The notes beneath the pieces are model-generated. The model was given only the letters and a program-made list of their open reading frames with translations, ran no database searches and was not told where the DNA came from. From the NCBI GenBank assembly GCA_029962745.1, contig CM057171.1:19307034-19371033 (forward strand): a stretch of DNA of 64,000 nucleotides, given 5' to 3'. Within the stretch, counting starts at the first letter, position 1. Each line of letters begins with the position of its first letter. Below are positions 43,770 to 55,170 of this stretch, piece by piece. The position numbers were made by a program, and so were the translations under genes. The DNA comes from Echinometra lucunter (Eukaryota; Echinodermata; Echinoidea; Camarodonta; Echinometridae).

Positions 43770-43920
43770 ATCATAAACACGGCGGATACGTATCAGACTA
43801 TTTTGGATACGTATGCACCTATATATGGATACGTATCTATTGTATGAGGCTCCTGATTGGACAATTAGGATACGTATCTGGTGTATTGGAATACGTATCT
43901 GGTGTGGGGATACGTATCGA
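43770..43920. repeat. Cluster of six GATACGTATC palindromes
   Basis: GGATACGTATC or close variants occur at about 43790, 43804, 43827, 43869, 43890 and 43909, six in about 130 bp, directly upstream of the promoter-like GC-rich segment. The palindrome is perfect in most copies. Confidence 0.8.
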
Positions 43921-44060
43921 CCCACAGAAATAGAAGACGTAGAAGGCGCATACCCATTCACAAAGCACGCATCGCGGTATCGCCGTCGGACCCGCTGGGC
44001 GATTCGCTTGAGTGCACACGCCGCCATCTTGCTTAGTCCTCGGTCTCTTCGGCAAGCCCA
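43916..44060 (+). promoter_or_regulatory. Promoter-like segment with YY1-type GCCGCCATCTTG box
   Basis: This CpG-containing stretch is unlike its AT-rich neighbours. It ends in GCCGCCATCTTG (44022-44033), the YY1-type motif often placed at metazoan transcription starts, followed by CTTAGTCCTC. It shares ACAGAAATAGAAGACGTAGAA and the CCGCCAT(T/C)TTG-x-TTAGTCCTC block with 47600-47740 in the opposite orientation. No downstream exon could be assigned. Confidence 0.35.
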
Positions 44061-46606
44061 CTCGACCGTATATGACACTGTCAATTTCTGTTTTGAAAAT
44101 TTCTCCAAAGGGGCCATGCATTCTGAGGTTGGCCTACCTATTCATAAGCCAATTGATCATGTGCATTATCTACTTGCACACCGGTAGTATAAGTTATTAT
44201 TTTTTTGCCAAGATGAATAAAGAAAGCTTCTAATTAACTCTTTCAAGATAATACGTTATTCTCCATTTTAGTGGAGAATTAGTTTCTTTTTAACAGTTAG
44301 TTTCCTTATAATTTTCTTGTCAATTTCTTTAAGTTTGGGTTCTCTTTCAAGACACATTTCCTTATCTAATTTGATTTTTAAATATTTGGGGAGGGAGCTT
44401 CTCATAAAATAAAAAGAAATACGTGGAATGAAGTATTGTTTTATTTTTTTTTTTTTTTTTTCATTTTTAAAAACTGAGCTGGAGGGATGTGATTTGTACA
44501 TGTATTTCAATGAACATCCTAACCATAATTTGTCCAAATTCATTCATACCCCCTGACTTTGAAAATCTAAATTTAAACAGTCGATTAAATTTTGATTTTT
44601 TTTTCCCTCAGGGGAGGGGGGAGGGACTTATGAGTCACTTTCACACAATCACAGTACATGCACATGTAATATCATTCCCGTGCTCAGTCCTCCCAACACC
44701 ACATATAAACTCACACACACGATGTCATTCTTCATTACAGAAATGCTTAAACAAACATTTACTCAATCAACTTCATATATTTCAGCGCACTTCACAAAAA
44801 ACAACAACAAACAGTCAAACACACATACAAACAACCAAAAGGACAAAAGATATAATATGTAAAGAGAATTTGCAAAACTATGCCACCCAAATAAAATTTA
44901 ACAGGCTACAGATTATTTCAGTTAAGTAATGTTCAATGTTTATTCTTTCCTCCACAAAAAAATTGAGGTTCACATTATCAGTAACAGCAATAATGTGAAA
45001 ATGGTGATGCAGAAACTGACAAAAACATTTTCAAGTAACAAGTAATAAAGTAGGGAATACGCTATGAACATCCAATTAATTACTTAGTAGGGAATTAGTA
45101 GGGGAAAAATTACTGGAGGGCTACAGATGAATTGCCCCCCCTCCCATGTAAAAAAATAGCCCTTGTAAGTTGCAAAAGAGCCCCCATAAAATTGTCATTA
45201 GGTTCAATACAAAATGCAATTTGGAATGAATTGAACAGAAGTAGGAAAAAGCCCCTGTACAGAAATATTTTTCCCTACTCAATACGTACATTACATTGAG
45301 TCCATGGCCGTACGCAGCGGGGGGGGGGGGGGGGGGGGGGGGACCCCAGAATTTTTGAAAAATGCAAAAAAGCCCTCGTGACCAGCTCGATGGCTTTGCT
45401 CCCTAGCATTTGGGCTTTTTCAAAAATTTTTACACGTCTTGCCCCCCCCCCCAAAAAAAAAAAAAAAAAAAAAAAAAATTCTGCGAACGGCCCCGATGGA
45501 GTCAATTGCTATATGATCATATAAGCCCAATAGCATAAAAATGCAACAAAGACAGTCAACTTACAAGACACGTTATATGTACATGCATTACATAATTTTG
45601 TCAGAATATTTTTCTAGTCAAGTTCAAGATTCTTTTTCCTTTGTATTTTGTGAGTTATGCCAATGTACAAAACATTTCTTGCTAAACAAACTTAGCACAA
45701 GCTATTCATATTTTCAAACAAACAACGTGTATATGTCGACAGGCTTATATTGAAAAATTCAGAACTCCTTTTAAATTCTAATGGTGATCGTTCTTCAATA
45801 TCCATGATAAATACTTTATGTTTTCACACTAACTCATACAAGAGAAAAAAATAACAGTATAGTTTACATTCTATACAGCATTATGTTTCTTCAACCGTGT
45901 CTTAATTAAACTGCACTGGAATAATTGGCATAAAATTGGGAAAAGGCACAACAAAGGCAAGTAAACTAGAGCATATCACAATAGAATCACAGCTCATACA
46001 TATGGACCTATTACAGCAGTAAACTGTGCAACATGCTGCTGCAAATTTTACTTAATAAGTACCACTCATACATGTATCACACCTATCACTTTCCATTTTT
46101 CTGGACAACTCATACTGCATCAAAGTACAATGGTAATGATTTATTGGCAGTTGAAATATTCTGGTGTGACATTTGATAATGAAATAAATTCTGCACTTGC
46201 GACACTTCATGAGACATAGAGTACTTTTAAGAAGAAAAAAAAATTGACTTGGGAATCTACATCCCACCAAACCAAAATCAGTGATGTCCTGATAATGACA
46301 CTCAGCTGTGAAAGCAAGGATTTTCTTAAAGACAGTATATTGCATCATGCTATTTTACATGTACATCAAGCTGAGATGAGCACCACTCACACATTTATCA
46401 ATCTTCCACTATTGCAACTGTAAAATACTTAAGTACAAAACTATTGCATCTGTACAACACTTCAGTACAAAATATACATATACATATATATGTATTTACA
46501 ATATAATCTCTGAAAATGGCAAATTAAGGCAAGTTAAGGAAATAGGCACAAACTTGAATATCATTTCAGTGACTGAAGTTGCATTGCATGAGCATAATGC
46601 AAAGTA
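44061..46606. other. AT-rich, repeat-poor stretch; possible 3' untranslated or intronic DNA
   Basis: No open frame of interest. Poly-T lies at 44440-44461, G and A homopolymers at 45319-45342 and 45443-45478. If the minus-strand gene suggested at 46607-47660 is real, this could be its 3' portion. Confidence 0.3.
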
Positions 46607-46928
46607 TCAAATGAGCACAAAAAGTAAACAGAATGCACGTCCATAGTGATAAATAAAAAAACATATTGCATCATACTCAAATGGATCAGATGCATCAATC
46701 TTTAAATCAGTATATAAGAAAGCATCTTTGTGGTGAAGCTTCTGACGACAAGGACAAAAAATGCCTGAATCAACACAGTTGAATTGCCTGCCCAGTAGGA
46801 TCGAAGCTTTTCTCTGCTTTCCTCTACAAAGTGGTTGGAACATTAACTTGAATACTGGCTGGGTGTAAAACAATCTCTTCTCATGTTCGCTGGGAATTCC
46901 TTCGGAAGAATGATGTCCTCTTGGAAAT
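46607..46928 (-). other. Candidate minus-strand exon
   Basis: On the minus strand a strong 3' splice-site context (poly-T, TTTCCCATTCTAG) ends at 46929. It is followed by a frame that stays open for about 107 codons to the stop at 46607. The translation (for example GIPSEHEKRLFY and a C-P-C-R motif) matches nothing I recognise. The candidate upstream exon ending at 47491 (ATGGATGCAGG...CTACAG, donor GTTAGT) joins in a different phase, so at least one more exon would be needed. Low confidence; it could be a non-coding transcript. Confidence 0.25.
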
Positions 46929-47490
46929 CTAGAATGGGAAAGAAAAAAAAATCATGTTGATAGGTCGTAGCCTACCTTGTAAGTCGTAACAGTAAATACT
47001 ATAGGTCAAACTAATTTCTAATCTAAGAATGACAATCAATTTCCTGAAAAAATATAGTATAAGTCAGACTTATCCAACTGTCATGTAAATAATCTCTTTG
47101 ACAAAAAAAAAAGTAGTATTCCAAAAAATGTGAAAATTCAAACAAAAATGAAAAAAGAGAAATAACTGTTAATCTAAAAAGTTACACAGTGTAGACTACA
47201 CCACCATGCCTTGACTAGATCCAATTTCATTATTAATAATTGTTAGAAAAAAGCACAAGTTGCAAATACCAAATAAAAAAAGCTTAGTATGATTTAAAAA
47301 CAAGCTTTACGTTAATCTAGGCTTTCTAGGTAGGATTTGAACATACACTACTATTGTCCCATTAAAATAAAACATCAAAACGAACAGATGGGACTACAAC
47401 TACAAATACGGGCTACCCAGAACACCGTCATTGACAGTCTCTTTACACCCTAATAATATTTCAAGACTGCATTAAATAAAATACACTAAC

Positions 47491-47740
47491 CTGTAGAAGC
47501 CTTCCTGCATCCATTCTCTGAACGACTGGTAAAGTTATTTGCCGTAAAAACAACACAGAGCTCAGAAAGCAGTAAAAAATGCAAGAAATTCTAGCCGGTC
47601 GAAAATACAGTGAGCGGACGTAAACAGAGGACTAACCAAAATGGCGGATATCACGTGATCCGGTACAAACGCTGGCTATGTTTTCGAGTCCGCATGAGCT
47701 TTCTACGTCTTCTATTTCTGTGTATCGACCACGCGAATTG
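47491..47740 (-). promoter_or_regulatory. Promoter-like segment with CCGCCATTTTGG box and candidate first exon
   Basis: Read leftward on the minus strand: ACACAGAAATAGAAGACGTAG, a TCACGTGA E-box (about 47653-47660), then CCGCCATTTTGGTTAGTCCTC (YY1-like). About 140 bases later ATGGATGCAGGAAGGC reaches CTACAG with a good 5' splice site (GTTAGT) at 47490. The composition and order resemble a metazoan transcription start. The similarity to 43916-44060 in inverse orientation suggests the two arose from one source. Confidence 0.35.
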
Positions 47741-47754
47741 TGACTATACGATGG

Positions 47755-48530
47755 CCAACCATAGCGGTTCGGATCGCCTTCGCAGCTAAATCCTTCGGGA
47801 ATGGTCGAAAGGAACGAATCGCCTGGTCGGAACCAATCGCCTATGACCATCGCATTTAGTCGACCAAAGCGGATCTAATCGGCGGGTAAATATTCAGGCG
47901 ATTGGTTCCAGATGATCCAATCGACTGCCCGGAAAAAATCTTCTGTGACAGGCCGGCCATTATAACGAGAAGAAAACAAGGGGATTAAAAAAAAGCTTGG
48001 AAAAAGGGACAATTAAGTGGGTAAAACTATTAGAGAAGAAGATGAAATAACCACCATACTACGGTGAATGACAATTTTAAAGGTTTGGTAAGCCGGTCAC
48101 ATCGATATTCCACAACCAAATTTCAGCCCCAATCCAAGAGTCCGCACCTGGTGGATGCTCTTATACTTCCTGTTCCGGTATCGTTGAAATCTAATCCTCA
48201 CTTTTGGCTATCCAATACCACCCTTCAAAGAATTTCAAAGATTTTGTTTTAGCATGATTTATAGGTTGCAGGTATTCATTATATCTTCCTTCATTCTTAC
48301 TATTAGTTACAATCCACATGATGTTTCCTTTCCAACAACATGAAATATGAACACCCGGATGTCTACCGTCATTCATCACCTGACCTTACCGTTAACCCCA
48401 CTCAAGATACATTTATCTTGGGAGACATTTAGAACGTTTTTTTTTTCCTTGCTTTGAAGGGATAATGACCAATTCAACAGCTTGTCTTACATTCTTTGCA
48501 ATACTGCATCAGAGTCAGGGGCATAGCTAA
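47755..48530. other. No gene seen; degenerate GGTTCC/GGAACC words
   Basis: Bases 47760-47950 contain CGATTGGTTCC and CGATTCGTTCC words resembling the left end of the 2.15-kb dispersed repeat. The rest is unassigned. Confidence 0.4.
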
Positions 48531-48537
48531 AACATGT

Positions 48538-49390
48538 TCGGGGGGGGGGGGGTGTAAGACCTTAATTTGCCGACAAATTTTTAGGTGGTGACCCCAAATT
48601 TGCCGACAGTTATGCTTCCTTCTAAGTCTAATTCCCCATACACACGCTCACACACCCCCACCCCGCACGCACACACACACACACGCGCAAACACGAGCAT
48701 TTATTTTCAAGCATTATCGCAGGTGTAGAGCTTTATCATTTTAATGGAATTTCTACTACTAAGCGTTTTTAGATTTGGGAGAAATGATGCATCTAGCTAA
48801 ATTATGAACCACACTTTTTTCAGATTTTGCGAGCGAGCGAAGCGAGTGAGAAAAAAAACCCACCCCCTTAAATTCCTGCTATGAGAAAAGTGTCACTTTG
48901 CCATCAAAATGCACTATAAACCAATAAGATATCTAAATGACACCTCGTGGACTCTATTTTGGCACATCACTGGTCCAATAATAAATATTATTGTTTGCTG
49001 TCCGAGCCTTCCGTTTCTAAATACTACGAGCGAGCGAAGCGAGCAAGGAAACACACACACACATTTGATGGTACAGTAGAAGTAATAAGATAACTCGTCA
49101 GCAAATTACACTGTAGGCCTATGAAACACAATGATATATTTTGGTCACCTAACTTGCCGAATTCGTTTGCTTTCCGAAACCATCGTTCTGAATATCATAC
49201 TAACGAATGAAAAAGAAAATCATGGTAGAAGTGTTATTTCGTCCACAATATATATATATATTTAAATAATCTTCGGTGATCTCCGATCACCTTTCTGCCG
49301 GATATGACTCTATTTAGGCACCTCGCTTGCTTTCCGAAACCATTCTGTTTCGAGGAGCGAGAGAAGCAAGCGACCGACAAAAAGAAAAAT
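48538..49390. mobile_element. GAGCGAGC-family element, copy 2 (degenerate)
   Basis: It begins with a G run and TTTGCCGACAA phrases as in 34497-36172. Degenerate internal units follow, with GCGAGCGAGCGAAGCGAG cores near 48829 and 49026 and TTCGTTTGCTTTCCGAAACC near 49163. The right inverted end is not evident. AC microsatellite lies at 48665-48690. Confidence 0.65.
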
Positions 49391-49899
49391 ATGTGGATTC
49401 GTCACCAAAACAGAAGACGGGTTTTTGGCATTTCCCCTGAATGACGAAAATACGGTCGATCACCGGTCGGTTGCTGGGAGTTGATCTCAGGTGACTGAGG
49501 TATGACCGGGGTCTCCCCGGTCACTACCCGTATTGCATCCCCTTGCGTTATCCCGCTTGGGTATGAGATATCAGGCTCTCCAAGTTACAAAATAATTTCC
49601 GATGCATCAGTCGCCCTTTCGGTTTCATTGTTACTATGATAGCCGTTGATCATAGCCATATACAGATTCGGGACCTGCGAAAACCAAATAGCACCGAGGT
49701 AAAACGGGGTTTCCCTTTTAATTTTCAAAATTCTAACCCAATGTATTTCAGTCAGTTCATCAGCCTTCAGGGTAAAAGATCGACGAAAGAAACACGATAA
49801 AAGCTGAGCTGCCGGATATCATATTAACCAGCTGTTCTTTCTGTTTCATATTGGATTTAGGATCTACGGAGATCGTTAAAATGAATTACGATACCTTTA
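49391..49899. other. No gene seen
   Basis: It contains a GACCGGGGTCTCCCCGGTC palindrome at about 49504-49522 and nothing else recognisable. Confidence 0.4.
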
Positions 49900-50230
49900 A
49901 ATGTAACATTATTTTCTGATATGATGTGATATATTCATAATATTGCAAGCTATCTCAGGTATATTCTGTCTTTTAACTGCAAGCGTATGAGCTGTTGCTT
50001 TTTTAATCATCCAGATAAAGATTTAGAGCATAGAAAGGGGAAGGACTCTTTCCAGAAATATTTCAATGTAAAATTATTTTCTGATATAATGTGATATGAA
50101 TATCCATATACTGAAAATAATCTCAGGTACATTCTGTCTTTTGACTGCGAGCGTATTAGCTGTTGCTTTTTATCCAAATAAAGATTTAGAGCATGGAAGG
50201 GGGAGGGACTCGCTCCTGAAATATTTCTTC
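49900..50230 (+). repeat. 165-bp tandem duplication
   Basis: The unit beginning ATGTAACATTATTTTCTGAT at 49901 is repeated from 50066 (ATGTAAAATTATTTTCTGAT). Both copies continue through CTCAGGTA(T/C)ATTCTGTC and AAAGATTTAGAGCAT. By eye they are about 85-90% identical. Confidence 0.85.
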
Positions 50231-50742
50231 TTCTTTTTTTTTTTAAATCAACTTTTACTTTCTAGAGTGAATCTTCCAATCTTCCACTGGCAGTTCCGAC
50301 AGCTTATCACTATCACTCATCCGCTCATTGCTCATGGAGGAATCAGATGTTGCTTTCGAAACAAATGCGATGAAATTCGAACTCCCGGATCTCTGTGCCT
50401 GAAAACTCAAAGTTACAAAATGATTCTCGGATTGATCAGCTATGCCCTTTTTTCATCGTAAACTTAGGACCTTAAGGGAAAATATCAGAAATACCCCCTT
50501 CCTACTTTGTCAAACAACCTCATGACTGGGCTCTACGGTCGTTAAGAATGAATATGAAACTGCTGCACAAAGGGAAAAATACCGTTTACCGCCTTTGTAA
50601 AGAGGTTTGACATGATGATAAATACCTACCACAATGTGACCTTGTTTCCCTTAAGACAGTATAACCTTCAGTATTCCAATCTCCAGTAGCTTCCAAATAC
50701 TCTCATTTTCTGTTCTTTTTACGTCGTTACATATTTACAGTG

Positions 50743-52190
50743 TGTCCCAGAAAAAAAAGAAACCGAGATGCATCGATGTTTATTAATATCTTAATCACAA
50801 TTATGATTAAAAACTAATACATATTTGTAAAGCTTAGACCCTTTTCTTTCATTAGATATCACTCATATGATACATACTTCACGCATGAGTAAATTAGAAC
50901 AATAGGAAGAAGGGTTAACAAAAAGTCCTTTGCACAACCATACATCAAATTCAAAGAGAGAGATGTGAAAATACTTCTCTTACTGTGATATGAAAAGAAT
51001 ACTTATGAATAGTTCATTTTCTGCTCTTTAATATGACTCCTCAGTGGATGAAAATGAGGCGAGGATGATTAAGCTCTGTACGTGTAAAGTGATGCTTGCA
51101 TTTCCATGATTTATTACATGAATTCGTTTGCTTTCACTGCCTGTCCTAGCAGTGAGCAAAGAAGACAAAAGACATCATGCATGGTTGATCATCAAGAAAA
51201 TGGAGTGGTGAGTACAAAATCTCACAAAAATAATAACTGCTGATTAATAATGAAGTATGTTTTAATAAACATTATTCACCTTGCAGTTAACAACATATTG
51301 ATCAACGAGTGTTTCTAGTTACAAAATAGGGACGTTCTGGGCTCGAAAGCCTTCAGCAAGTTGCTGATGTTGCTGTCTGTCTAGCAGTGTCATGTCTGGT
51401 TCAATTTATGAATAGCTTTTATGGAAAGAAATTAATTCTTTAAGCGTTGATAACTATGCAGTGGTGTTAGACTAAATAGATTTATTAGATGAACAAACGA
51501 CCATAACATCAATACAGTGGGGTTAAGGACTGGGTGGGGATGAGGAGGGTGGGAGGAGTATTGCTTTGCTAACTCTATCCATCAGATGAAGAAACGACCA
51601 GAACACAATACATACACCATCACATATACAAAACGAGGGAGGGAGAGGGAGCTTGGGTGATTGTATAGTTTGGGTTCCGGGAGGGATTGGGGATGGAGTG
51701 GGGTGAAGTGGTGATGGGCAATGAGGATGAGGAGGGTGGGATTGGAAGAGTCTCTACACGAAAGTTTCTAGATCACGCTTGACCATCTACGCATTCATTC
51801 ATGCGAATAATTTGTGCGAACAATCGGTGAGAAGTTAAGAAACAAATGATTTTTTAAAAAATCAAGGAAATGCAATCAATATTTCAATTTAAGTTAGCTC
51901 TGTCATCCCTGATTCATTTTTCCCGATTGAGGTGTCAAACGCAAGGGCAGAAAATGAACTTTCTAGAAATGTGATTATCTCTTTGAAATTCAAACATCGT
52001 TGGCCAAACGAATTTTTGGTTACCCAACTTCACACTGTCTTTATTCACTCATGCGTGAAATATATATCATAAGAGTGACATCGTATGAAAGAAGCGCGTC
52101 TAAGCTTTACAAATATGTACCACTTATTAATATCTGTGATTAAGATATGATTAAACATTGATCAATCTCGGTTTCGTTTATTCTGGGACA
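50743..52190. mobile_element. DNA element with about 155-bp terminal inverted repeats (GTCCCAGAA ends)
   Basis: The left end (about 50743-50905) and right end (about 52035-52190) are inverted repeats. Shared words are GTCCCAGAA, GAAACCGAGAT, ATATCTTAATCACA, ACATATTTGTAAAGCTTAGA, ATATCACTC/ATGTCACTC and TTCACGCATGAGT. The 1.1-kb interior has no transposase. A related element with shorter arms is at 53640-54505. Confidence 0.85.
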
Positions 52191-52191
52191 A

Positions 52192-53554
52192 TATAGTTGT
52201 GACTGAAGAAAGAGGCGGCGGGACGTTGCGGGTATGTTCACTCTGCCTTTATTATGCCGAGCTTTCGACCCTGTGACAGGTCTTCCTCAGGGCTTGAGAT
52301 ACAAAACAAAAATTAACCAATTGCAAGCATGCAACAAAACAACGAAATGAAAACAGCATTATAACACAAATACAAACGTAAATAACAGAAAACGGTGTTA
52401 GCAATTACACAGTCTTTTCAAGTTTCAGTTGAATTAAAATTAAAGTGTTAAATTAAAGTGAAGAAACGAACGGAAAGTGTAAATCCTATAACTCAAAGAG
52501 TATAATCATAACAATACTAGCTTGTTACCTGGATTTTGGCAGTAGGGAGGAGTTGGGTTTGTAAGTGAGGTGTCTTGGCCGTGTGTTGTTTAGCGAATGA
52601 ACATGGCGAGGGGTTATGTTTTGAAAGAGGTGGCATATGCACCGAACTCTATTGGTGGGCAGTGGGGTGTGGAGGGGTGATTAAGAGCGCTGAACTTTAA
52701 TGCGCCAGGGATTGGGGAGGGGGGGGGGGCGGAGGGGGGTTGTAAGATTGTGCCACCAATCTAAATCTTCTTTACGTCTACTCCCGTGCGCGTGTAGAAA
52801 CATGCCTGGAAATAATTGTGTGGACATAAATGTATATGCAAAGACAGATTAAAATACACATGACACATGCGTTAACATATATTTGCTAATATACAAAATT
52901 AAACCTTTATAGTTATACATCGTGGGGATTAAGGTGGGGGGGGGGGGGGTGAAGGGAACTTTGGGAATGGGCCTGAGGGGGTTAAGGGTCTGCGTTGATT
53001 CCGTGGGGGCGTAAGGTGTGTAGTTTGGAGATCCAGTAGGACTCGCGCTTCAGTATGATGTGGGGTTCTTTTTTCTTGATCAGTTCTATGCCTGTGATTT
53101 TTACGTTGCGAACTGAATAATTTGGTAAATTGAAGTGTATAGTGTACGGTAGGATTTTGTGGTTGGGCGAGTCGTGGTGGATTATTTCAGAGCGTGTGTT
53201 CTTCAAGCAGGTATAGAGGGATGTTTGGGTCTTTCCTACATACTGCAGTCCGCATTCACTGCATGTGATTAAATATATCAGCCAGGAAGATTTGCAGTCA
53301 ATATAGTCTGTTATGAAGTGAGTTTTCTTTGTGGATGTGCTTGTGAGCGTGTTGGTTTCTTGGATGTGTTGGTGCAAGATGCATTTTTTTATTTGCTTCT
53401 GTGGAAACCACGTTTAGCAGAGATGGTGTCTGTTTGTGTGGCTTGTATCTCAAGCCCTGAGGAAGACCTGTCACAGGGTCGAAAGCTCGGCATAATAAAG
53501 GCAGAGTGAACATACTCGCAACGTCCCGCTGCCTCTTTCTTCAGTCACAACTAT
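52192..53554 (-). mobile_element. Penelope-like element, 5'-truncated, with inverted terminal repeats
   Basis: A GIY-YIG coding fragment lies on the minus strand between two inverted repeats of about 112 bp (52192-52304 and 53442-53554) that share TTTCGACCCTGTGACAGG and CTTCCTCAGGGCTTGAGATA. LTR-like terminal repeats, often in inverted arrangement with a truncated body, are characteristic of Penelope-like retroelements. The RT domain is missing. The element starts directly at the right end of the GTCCCAG element. Confidence 0.75.
52982..53377 (-). CDS. GIY-YIG endonuclease domain of a Penelope-like retroelement (fragment)
   Basis: A 131-residue open fragment holds the GIY-YIG signature in Penelope form: LIYLITCSECGLQYVGKT (residues about 33-50), preceded by the DCKSSW block. 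It is followed by a C-terminal IELIKKKEPHIILKRESYWI segment that includes the conserved glutamate region. In active relatives this domain nicks DNA for target-primed reverse transcription. Here the usual arginine after the YVG motif appears as cysteine (SLYTCLKN), and the RT that should precede it is absent. The fragment is a relic, not a host gene. Confidence 0.75.
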   Translation of the reverse strand: MHQHIQETNTLTSTSTKKTHFITDYIDCKSSWLIYLITCSECGLQYVGKTQTSLYTCLKNTRSEIIHHDSPNHKILPYTIHFNLPNYSVRNVKITGIELIKKKEPHIILKRESYWISKLHTLRPHGINADP

Positions 53555-53564
53555 AATGTTGATA

Positions 53565-53639
53565 CGATGCATATATATATATATATATATATATAAATGG
53601 GTGTGTGTGTGTATGTATACATATGTATATATACGCGCT
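53565..53639. repeat. AT and GT/ATAC dinucleotide microsatellite
   Basis: ATATATAT from about 53571 passes into GTGTGTGT and ATACATATG repeats. Confidence 0.85.
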
Positions 53640-54505
53640 GAGCGTCCCAGTAAAAAGGAAACCCTAAACCAAATAGTTACTATGACCGCACTCTATACTT
53701 TATAATAAATTTGAAGTATCACATAATACCTTGATGACACGCTTCACCGGACAACACTGTTTTGAAAATTTTGAAAATGGCATGCCAAAATCCTTTTGTG
53801 CCAAGTATGGTAAAACTGTGAGGGCATTAGCATCACATGTAAACATGACAAACGGAAATAAACTACTCTGATGATATAAATATTTGCCTATTGATTAATT
53901 AATTCTTGCCTATCATATACTTATATAATATGTTAGGCCAGAATTTAATTGTGTGTGCCATCCATATTCCCAGAATTTCCAAAATCAATGAATATCGCTC
54001 CAGTGATTGAAACATACCCTTCCTACAAGTGGTCCTCTTCAATTTTTGTCTGTTTGTTGAGCCTAATGAAAATAGAAGCTGCCACCGACTAAATTTTTGA
54101 TGCAAAATATCACCTTACGGTCTGGTTTGTTCTTTGAAGGAGTAGTAATTCCGCCCTTGCTTTGCTTAATGACTGCGTGTACACCTTCCCTACAAAATAT
54201 GCCCACCCTTTACGATCATTATAAGGCCATTATTCTTACCCTCATTGTCAAAAAAGCATGAAAAAGGTCTCCTTGTTCCGTTTTAAACTTCATTATTACT
54301 CCAGGTCATGTTCGATGTGATGTTTTCAAGCTTGGCACGAATGAATTTTTACATGTCTTTTTGAAAAACAATGTTGCACAGTGAAGCGTATACTGAAAAC
54401 ATAATTACTTAAAATTTATTGGAAATAGATAATCATTGCCATAGAGCATATAGTTTGGTCATAATAACGCTTTGTTTGGGGGTTTCATTTTTTTCTGGGA
54501 CGGAC
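53640..54505. mobile_element. DNA element with GCGTCCCAG/CTGGGACGG ends
   Basis: The left end GCGTCCCAGTAAAAAGGAAACCC (23 bases, 53642 on) and right end (GGGTTTCATTTTTTTCTGGGACGG) are inverted repeats. Pairing extends to TTACTATGACC / GGTCATAATAA, about 50 bp. Ends and spacing resemble the element at 50743-52190. The interior is non-coding. Confidence 0.75.
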
Positions 54506-55164
54506 ATTCTATTTTTTTTTTTTTTACCTTTTTTTTTTTTTTTTTGTTATTTTGCTTCAGTAAGATTGCTTCAGGCTATATTTTGGGAAAGAGAATTTTA
54601 GGGGTTAGGGATATGATTAGAATTAACGACAGATTTGTGTTCTAGCGACTCCCCCATCTCTGTGCTCCCTTGAACCCCACACCTTTTCCCCACTTTGTCG
54701 CTTTGCTCGCTTGTCGAGGATATTCGGCATCAATCATCCCCTAACTACGAATACAAATGATACCCGTGCCTATATTGGTTTCGTGTTTGTGTGTTTGTTG
54801 TCCTTTTTTCATTTAGGCTGGAAGTCAAGGATTTGGTTAAGAGTAGGAAATCGGCCACAGACGAATTGTCGCCTTATGTGTCCTATAGAACCCATCAATA
54901 ATTTCCATGCTTTTGTCAAAGACATTCGGTATCGTTCAAGCTACACTATTGCTTTAGGATGTCCGGTTTTAGCACATCATTTGCAGTGGACTGAACTTAA
55001 GTTCAAACAAAAGTGATTTCGCCTTCCTAAATGTCCTAAATTTACTGCGATGTATTTTAGGAGGAGACTATGACTGATTCGAATGAAATTCGGTTTTATG
55101 AATTTCAATGTGGCCATTGTGACCTCCCCTCTAAGACATTATGATGGCCCTGAGTACGCTCGAC
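54506..55164. other. No gene seen
   Basis: T-rich runs lie at 54509-54545. The remaining sequence shows no recognised feature. Confidence 0.4.
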
Positions 55165-55170
55165 ACCATG

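Noticed and set aside
43635..44187. Overlapping open frames on both strands near 44 kb
   Set aside because: They overlap each other on opposite strands and cover the palindrome cluster and promoter-like block; no recognisable protein.
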